From Gemmatimonadaceae bacterium (GTDB taxonomy: Bacteria > Gemmatimonadota > Gemmatimonadetes > Gemmatimonadales > Gemmatimonadaceae): a DNA stretch of 40,484 nt. This document shows positions 36,192 through 40,484 of the stretch, piece after piece; position 1 is the first letter of the stretch; every line of letters starts with the position of its first letter. The stretch spans positions 1-40,484 of the forward strand of contig JACMME010000315.1 in NCBI GenBank assembly GCA_014379205.1, written 5' to 3'. The notes beneath the pieces were generated by a model. The model searched no databases. It was not told the DNA's origin and saw only the letters and a program-made list of their open reading frames with translations. Made by a program: the position numbers and the translations under genes.

Positions 36192-36250
36192 CCCCGTTCA
36201 GAAGGTGGTCTAAGTTATTGGGACTATAGACTATTCCTCGCAAACACGAC

Positions 36251-36637
36251 ATGTATACCGCCCTCATTTTTCTGCTCATTCTCGATAGCATCATTCTTAT
36301 TGGATCCGTACTTCTTCAGGCGGGGAAGGGCGGCGGGCTTGCGGCATCATTTGGAGGCGCTGCGTCCTCAGCGGATGCATTTGTCGGGACGCGGCAGGCG
36401 GCCAATCTGCTGACCCGTACGAGTTGGTGGTCGGGAGGAGTCTTCCTGTTCCTGGGTTTGGTTCTATCAATAATGTCAACAAGGGCGTCGACGCCGACAT
36501 CCGTGCTCGACGGAACATTCCAGCGTCCGGCTCAGACCGCACCGGCGCCCAGTCAGGCGAATCCAGCTGTTCCTCTCGAAGCAGTTCCGTCCAAAACAAC
36601 CCCCACTCCAGCCCCTCCACCAACCAAGCAGCCGTGA
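36251..36637 (+). CDS. secG: Preprotein translocase subunit SecG
   Basis: A 128-residue inner-membrane protein that assists the SecYEG channel in protein export. It has the SecG plan: first helix at about 2-22 (ALIFLLILDSIILIGSVLLQ), the conserved loop AGKGGGLAASFGG, then FVGTRQAANLLTRTSWWSGG and the second helix VFLFLGLVLSIMS. The last 50 residues are a Pro/Thr/Ala-rich tail, longer than in E. coli. It follows tpiA by 59 bases; tpiA-secG is a common order. The 53 bases to carA contain no terminator that I can see. Confidence 0.95.
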   Translation: MYTALIFLLILDSIILIGSVLLQAGKGGGLAASFGGAASSADAFVGTRQAANLLTRTSWWSGGVFLFLGLVLSIMSTRASTPTSVLDGTFQRPAQTAPAPSQANPAVPLEAVPSKTTPTPAPPPTKQP

Positions 36638-36690
36638 CGGTTGGAAAAGTGAGCGATCGAAGACCTCCAATTCCCGACTCGGTTAGGTAA

Positions 36691-37833
36691 GTGCTCAATA
36701 GCAGTCACCGTCCCGGGTTCCTCCTCCTTGAGGACGGAACCCTTTTTCGTGGGCGACTGGTTCACGAGACAGATCCTGTAGTGGCTGAGGTAGTGTTTAC
36801 TACCAACATGACGGGCTACCAGGAAGTCTTCACCGACCCGTCCTACCGGGGTCAGATTGTCGTCATGACGTCACCGATGATCGGCAATTACGGAATCAAC
36901 AGCGAGGATCCGGAATCGGGACGACCGCAGGTTGCGGGAGTGGTGATGCGAGAGCTGTCGCAGCAGTTCTCGAATTGGAGAGCGACGGGAGACTTGGCAA
37001 GCTGGCTCTCGAAAGACAAAGTGCCTGTCTTGGATGAGGTTGACACTCGTCGCCTCACTCGGCACCTCAGGTCGGCAGGAGTGATGCGCGGAGTTGTTTC
37101 CGCTGGGAAAAACCCTTCCGATGAAGTCACTGGCGTGCTGGCAGCCTGCCCTTCGATGGAAGGTTTGGACCTCGCGTCGCGCGTTTCAGTCCGGGAACCC
37201 TACCAGTGGGGAGACCCGGCGGCGCAACATCATATTGTCGCATACGATTACGGGATCAAGCGGAACATCCTGCGTTTGTTTGCCGAAGCGAGTTGCCGCA
37301 TCACCGTAGTGCCCGCGCAAACTTCGGCAGAGGCGGCGCTCGAACTGCGACCCGATGGCGTTTTCCTGTCCAACGGACCCGGCGATCCAGCGGCCGTGGC
37401 GTATGCACCGGACATCATTCGCGCTCTGGCAGAGTCGAACATTCCCATGCTGGGGATTTGCCTTGGCCATCAGCTCATCGGCCTGTCGTATGGGGCATCC
37501 ACAGAGAAAATGGCGTACGGCCACCGGGGCGGAAATCATCCGGTACGGGAAATGGAGACGGGACGCGTTCTTATCACGTCCCAGAATCACGGATTCGCAG
37601 TCAGCGGCAATGAGCGGTCCATTCCGGGCGCGCCGGCGTTGCAAGTCACACACATCAATCTGAACGACGGGACAATAGAAGGAATGCGGCACAGGGAGTT
37701 GCCAATCTTCGCGGTGCAGTATCATCCGGAAGCTGCGCCAGGGCCGCACGACGCTCGTCCGCTCTTTCAGGAGTTCATGCGAGCGGTGACAGGGCAGGGG
37801 TTAATGGCGAGCCAAACTCTTGACACACAATAA
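36691..37833 (+). CDS. carA: Carbamoyl-phosphate synthase small subunit
   Basis: A 380-residue glutamine amidotransferase subunit that supplies ammonia for carbamoyl phosphate, used for arginine and pyrimidines. The N-terminal half has LEDGTLFRG, NMTGYQEVFTDPSYRGQ (17) and DTRRLTRHLRSAG; the class I GATase half has AYDYGIKRNILR, SNGPGDPAA, the nucleophile Cys in GICLGHQLIGLSYG and the catalytic His-Glu in QYHPEAAPGPHD. The start is GTG at 36691 with a weak site. The large subunit carB is not next to it, as the next gene encodes HU. The -35 box of the HU promoter lies in its last codons. Confidence 0.97.
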   Translation: MLNSSHRPGFLLLEDGTLFRGRLVHETDPVVAEVVFTTNMTGYQEVFTDPSYRGQIVVMTSPMIGNYGINSEDPESGRPQVAGVVMRELSQQFSNWRATGDLASWLSKDKVPVLDEVDTRRLTRHLRSAGVMRGVVSAGKNPSDEVTGVLAACPSMEGLDLASRVSVREPYQWGDPAAQHHIVAYDYGIKRNILRLFAEASCRITVVPAQTSAEAALELRPDGVFLSNGPGDPAAVAYAPDIIRALAESNIPMLGICLGHQLIGLSYGASTEKMAYGHRGGNHPVREMETGRVLITSQNHGFAVSGNERSIPGAPALQVTHINLNDGTIEGMRHRELPIFAVQYHPEAAPGPHDARPLFQEFMRAVTGQGLMASQTLDTQ

Positions 37834-37848
37834 GTAACGGCCTATGTT
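37820..37848 (+). promoter_or_regulatory. Sigma-70 promoter of the HU gene
   Basis: A consensus TTGACA at 37820-37825 and TATGTT at 37843-37848 with a 17-base spacer. The -35 lies inside the end of carA. The predicted start near 37855 leaves a leader of about 41 bases with a GAGG ribosome site before the ATG at 37896. Confidence 0.7.
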
Positions 37849-37895
37849 CGACTTGTAGGCAGCCAAGTATCCGTTGTGACCAATCGAGGTTTCGA

Positions 37896-38228
37896 ATGAC
37901 CAAGGCCGATCTGGTGGAGCACGTTACGGCGCAGATTTCCGAGACGGCGGGCCCGATGATCTCGAAGAAAGACTGCGCCCGAGTCGTGGATGCATTTCTC
38001 GACGCTATAAAGGATGCGCTCAAAGAGCAGAAGAACATTGAAGTCCGGGGTTTTGGGACATTCAAGATCCGGCAGCGCCGGACACGAATGGCGCGCAACC
38101 CGCGTACAGGAACGCCGGTAGAGGTTTCCGCCCGGCCAGTGCCGGTCTTCAAGCCCTCCAAGGAGCTTCGTGCACTGGTGGCGAACGTTGATGTTTCGGA
38201 GCTGTCCGACGAACCCAGCGCTGCCTGA
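37896..38228 (+). CDS. HU/IHF-family DNA-binding protein
   Basis: A 110-residue nucleoid protein that bends and compacts DNA as a dimer. The core is standard: MTKADLVEHV, then the helix ISKKDCARVVDAFLDAIKDAL (given in parts: ISKKDCARVV and DAFLDAIKDAL), VRGFGTFKIRQRRTRMARNP, the beta-arm RNPRTGTPVEV with its intercalating Pro, and FKPSKELRALV. About 15 extra residues (NVDVSELSDEPSAA) form an acidic tail absent from most 90-residue HU proteins. It has its own strong promoter. I cannot decide between HU and IHF by eye. The convergent hydrolase ends 43 bases downstream, and no clear terminator lies between. Confidence 0.95.
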   Translation: MTKADLVEHVTAQISETAGPMISKKDCARVVDAFLDAIKDALKEQKNIEVRGFGTFKIRQRRTRMARNPRTGTPVEVSARPVPVFKPSKELRALVANVDVSELSDEPSAA

Positions 38229-38270
38229 GCCATACCTACGTATCGACGTCTGCTGAAACGCCTTGGGTGA

Positions 38271-39173
38271 CTAGGGGGTGCTCCTGTTTCTCAGGTGACG
38301 CCCAAAGAAAGCCAGCAGTCGCATCTCATATTCGGCGGGACTGTAGGCGTGCATGTCCTCATGCACCGCTCCCTCAACGGCCCAGAACTCTTTAGGCTGC
38401 TGCGCCCTGGCGTAAAGCAGGTTTGTCTCGGCGATCGTGGTGTACGTGTCCGCTGTTCCCGAGATGATCAGCAAAGGCACCTTGACGTCTGCGACGCGAT
38501 CGAGTGGCCGGAGAACTTTCCTCTCAAATCCAAGCCATAGCGGAAGTTGGAGCGTCAGGAATGGCGCGAGCCGCGGCCCCATCGCACCGAACCGGGAGCG
38601 CAGACGCCCATCAATGGCTGCATCGATCGTCGGGTAGACCGATTCCAGAACCAGGGCGTCGGCCTTCAGCGGATTCCGGCCCAGAAGTGCTGCCGCGCCT
38701 CCCATCGAAATTCCAATCGCGCCCACAGCCTCTGCCGGAAGGCGGCGGCGCAGCCACTCGAGTGCTGCGGTAGCGTCGAGCGCCTCCCGCGATCCGAACG
38801 TTATACGCTCTCCCGTGCTCTCACCATGCGCGCCGAAATCCACGAGCAGCACGGAATAGCCTGCAGCGTAGAGAAACCTCGCCCGATTCAGCATTTGAAG
38901 CCGGTTGCCCCTTACACCGTGTAGCAGGAGCACAGCGCCACCTCCGGCTGGGCCACCAGCAAACCATCCTCGCAGCGCTGCGCCCGATGGACTCTGAAAC
39001 CCTACGTCTTCCGCTGGAAACTGACGCGGCGGCGGACCTATGCGTGCACGAACCGGCCTGCCAAGTGAATAACCCACGAGTAGAGTGATGGCCACGCCGC
39101 ATAACGCCGCGATCGCAAGAGTCGCAATGAGAACTGAACCACTGGAGCGCAATGTTCTTCCGAAATCAGTCAT
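38271..39173 (-). CDS. Membrane-anchored alpha/beta hydrolase
   Basis: A 300-residue serine hydrolase. An N-terminal hydrophobic helix (about 14-35) anchors or exports it. The hydrolase fold shows the oxyanion strand VLLLHGVRGNRLQM, the nucleophile elbow GISMGGAAALLG with the Ser, a late Asp in ISGTADTYT and the His in EGAVHEDMHAY. The pattern is like BEM46/YqiA-type or cinnamoyl-esterase-like hydrolases (DUF-like abhydrolase_12 group), so an ester or lipid substrate is possible, but I cannot name it. It diverges from the moaD gene; the 189 bases between must hold promoters for both directions. Confidence 0.88.
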   Translation of the reverse strand: MTDFGRTLRSSGSVLIATLAIAALCGVAITLLVGYSLGRPVRARIGPPPRQFPAEDVGFQSPSGAALRGWFAGGPAGGGAVLLLHGVRGNRLQMLNRARFLYAAGYSVLLVDFGAHGESTGERITFGSREALDATAALEWLRRRLPAEAVGAIGISMGGAAALLGRNPLKADALVLESVYPTIDAAIDGRLRSRFGAMGPRLAPFLTLQLPLWLGFERKVLRPLDRVADVKVPLLIISGTADTYTTIAETNLLYARAQQPKEFWAVEGAVHEDMHAYSPAEYEMRLLAFFGRHLRNRSTP

Positions 39174-39244
39174 GAAGGCGATGCATTACTATTTAGCACT
39201 AATCCCCCATCCGACAAAGCGATCAAGGCTGCGGCTACTCGCCG

Positions 39245-39287
39245 GGGCAACGACGCAGCGGGCAATGGCGGATGAGGCGCGTTGCCC
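39245..39287 (+). promoter_or_regulatory. Alternative-hairpin leader upstream of moaD
   Basis: GGGCAACG (39245-39252) can pair perfectly with CGTTGCCC (39280-39287). A second GGGCAA at 39260-39265 can instead pair with TTGCCC (39282-39287), so the two stems exclude each other. It lies 76 bases upstream of the moaD ATG. I cannot match it with confidence to the Moco RNA motif. Confidence 0.35.
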
Positions 39288-39362
39288 AAGTGTGAGGCGG
39301 TAGGGCGTCTTTCCGATGGTTGGCGACTTGCGTGGCGCCCGGTGGTCAGCCAGTGTTCAAGC

Positions 39363-39605
39363 ATGACTGTCACCGCGCTTCTTTTCGCTTCGTACGCCGA
39401 GGCCCTGGGCACCCCCAGCGTCGAGCTTGCGCTGTCTCCGGGGGATTCGGTGGGTGACGCGCTCGCTCGACTGCGAGCGATGCCGGGGGGCGATCGCGTT
39501 CCGCCTGCGCCCATGGTGGCGGTTAACCTCATATACCGTCGCCCGGATCACGTACTCGCGGCTGGAGACGAGCTTGCGGTCATACCTCCCGTCGCCGGTG
39601 GCTGA
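39363..39605 (+). CDS. moaD: Molybdopterin synthase small subunit (sulfur carrier)
   Basis: An 80-residue ubiquitin-like sulfur carrier that, as a thiocarboxylate, donates sulfur to cyclic pyranopterin in molybdenum cofactor synthesis. It begins TVTALLFASYAEALG, has the beta-grasp core LALSPGDSVGDALARLR and VAVNLIYRRPDHVL, and ends in the required Gly-Gly (ELAVIPPVAGG). I chose ATG at 39363, which gives the family length; the frame to 39282 runs through the leader. It is followed by moaE five bases after its stop codon and then by moaA. Confidence 0.93.
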   Translation: MTVTALLFASYAEALGTPSVELALSPGDSVGDALARLRAMPGGDRVPPAPMVAVNLIYRRPDHVLAAGDELAVIPPVAGG

Positions 39606-39610
39606 CTGCC

Positions 39611-40048
39611 GTGCGTAGCGCGATCACAACGCGGGCTATCGACGCCGCTGCGCTCCTCGCCGAGGTCGCTGCGTCTAGAAACGGTGCCTCGGTTCTCTTC
39701 GTCGGCGCCGTGCGCGACTCCAACGACGGGCGAGATGTGTCCGGAATAGAATACACGGCGTACGCCGCGATGGCGGAGAATGAGATGGCAAAAATCATCT
39801 CCGAAGCGGCCGACCACTTCGACACGGTTGACATCGTCGTGGAGCACAGGGTGGGGAGGCTCGCAATCGGAGAGGCGAGCGTGGTAATCGCGGTCGCGCA
39901 CCCACACCGCGCCCAGGCGTATGAAGCCTCGCGCTACATCATCGAGGCGCTCAAGAAGCGCGTTCCGGTCTGGAAGCGCGAAGAGTATCTCGACGGGACG
40001 CGACAGTGGGTCGATCCGACGAATTCAGGGGAGGCTGCTCTCACATGA
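39611..40048 (+). CDS. moaE: Molybdopterin synthase catalytic subunit
   Basis: A 145-residue subunit that, with MoaD, converts cyclic pyranopterin monophosphate to molybdopterin. Conserved segments are SVLFVGAVRDSNDGRDV, IEYTAYAAMAENEM, the VEHRVGRLAIGEASVVIAV strand (19), AHPHRAQAYEASRYIIEALK (20) and the active-site KKRVPVWKREEYLDG with its catalytic Lys. The start is GTG at 39611, five bases after the moaD stop. Its stop overlaps the moaA start (ATGA), so the three genes are coupled. Confidence 0.95.
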   Translation: MRSAITTRAIDAAALLAEVAASRNGASVLFVGAVRDSNDGRDVSGIEYTAYAAMAENEMAKIISEAADHFDTVDIVVEHRVGRLAIGEASVVIAVAHPHRAQAYEASRYIIEALKKRVPVWKREEYLDGTRQWVDPTNSGEAALT

Positions 40049-40484
40049 GCACTCTCAGGGATCAGTTTGGCCGGAGCATCGAGTATCTGCGTATCTCGGT
40101 TACTGACCGCTGCAATTTTCGGTGTCTCTACTGTATGCCGCTGGAAGGACTCGAGTGGCTCCCCAAAAGCGACATTCTGACGTACGAGGAAATCACCGAA
40201 ATCGTCGCACAGCTTGCGCCATTGGGACTGCGCCGACTCAGAATTACGGGCGGCGAGCCCACGATTCGGCCGGATCTGGCGCGACTTATCGCAATGCTTC
40301 GCGGTGTGAACGGAATAGAGGACATAGCTCTATCCACAAACGGAGTCCGTCTACCCGAAATGGCCGGCAGCCTTCGCCAGGCCGGTCTGGACCGTGTCAA
40401 CATCAGCGCGGACAGCCTTCGCCCCGACCGCATCGAGAGTATCGCGCGCCGGCGTCTCCCATTCGATCCAGTACGGTCCGCACT
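40045..40484 (+). CDS. moaA: GTP 3',8-cyclase MoaA (partial, runs off the window)
   Basis: The first 146 codons of a radical-SAM enzyme that starts molybdenum cofactor synthesis from GTP. The start MSTLRDQFGRSIEYLRISVT (20) leads into the cluster-binding CNFRCLYC (C23, C27, C30), then MPLEGLEW, the SAM-binding ITGGEPTIRPDL, and NGVRLPEMAGSLRQAGLDRVNIS (given as STNGVRLPEMA and LDRVNIS). No stop codon occurs before the window end, so the C-terminal cluster and GG tail are not visible. It overlaps moaE by four bases. Confidence 0.95.
   Translation, partial: MSTLRDQFGRSIEYLRISVTDRCNFRCLYCMPLEGLEWLPKSDILTYEEITEIVAQLAPLGLRRLRITGGEPTIRPDLARLIAMLRGVNGIEDIALSTNGVRLPEMAGSLRQAGLDRVNISADSLRPDRIESIARRRLPFDPVRSA

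Overview
The window looks like one stretch of chromosome from a GC-rich, Gram-negative, aerobic heterotroph. Genes are tightly packed and often overlap by 1-4 bases (ATGA, GTGA, TGATG junctions), and many start with GTG. The lineage is inferred, not proven: the secreted amidohydrolase pair, the plug-domain outer-membrane protein with an RDT/RDS-rich N-terminus, and the gene order around yicC-gmk-rpoZ-coaBC-udg-dnaB-radA fit Gemmatimonadota or a relative. I see no insertion sequence, phage gene, integrase, CRISPR array or rRNA.

Region 1 (1-13273, almost all minus strand) is catabolic. After a small coiled-coil gene on the plus strand come a small lipoprotein, a tandem pair of exported amidohydrolases (one with every metal-binding residue replaced) and an amidohydrolase_2 protein. 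Upstream of these on the minus strand lies a set of acyl-CoA genes read from 13273 downward: TetR regulator, enoyl-CoA hydratase, aldehyde dehydrogenase, thiolase, PaaG-like isomerase, a short BoxB-like diiron epoxidase, glycerophosphodiester phosphodiesterase, 3-hydroxyacyl-CoA dehydrogenase and a second enoyl-CoA hydratase. Together they could epoxidise an aromatic acyl-CoA, isomerise the epoxide, open and oxidise the ring product, and finish by beta-oxidation. A palindrome just upstream of the TetR gene resembles the operator of the phenylacetyl-CoA-responsive regulator PaaR. This hybrid of the Box and Paa pathways is the best candidate here for something undescribed.

Region 2 (13274-15492) holds an ECF sigma factor, its zinc-type anti-sigma factor and a CpxP/Spy-like periplasmic protein in overlapping order, with a possible autoregulated promoter, then a tRNA-Leu(CAA) with its own promoter and terminator. 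A GAF-like gene of unknown role lies convergent to the tRNA.

Region 3 (16578-38228, all plus strand) is mostly core metabolism and information processing: citrate synthase, isocitrate dehydrogenase, leucyl aminopeptidase, an outer-membrane plug protein, YicC, guanylate kinase, RNA polymerase omega, CoaBC, a family-4 uracil-DNA glycosylase with an unusual Fe-S ligand, DnaB, RadA, IspD, TsaC, a YwlE-like phosphatase, AroE, ComF, GAPDH, a small membrane protein, PGK, TIM, SecG, CarA and HU. HU has its own strong promoter.

Region 4 (38271-40484) is a divergent pair: a membrane-anchored alpha/beta hydrolase on the minus strand and a molybdopterin gene run moaD-moaE-moaA on the plus strand, cut off by the window end. 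The moa leader can form alternative hairpins.

Seven-base-period repeats of several different sequences (GAACTGC, GAATCCT, GGATTGC types) are scattered through the spacers and once enter a coding region.
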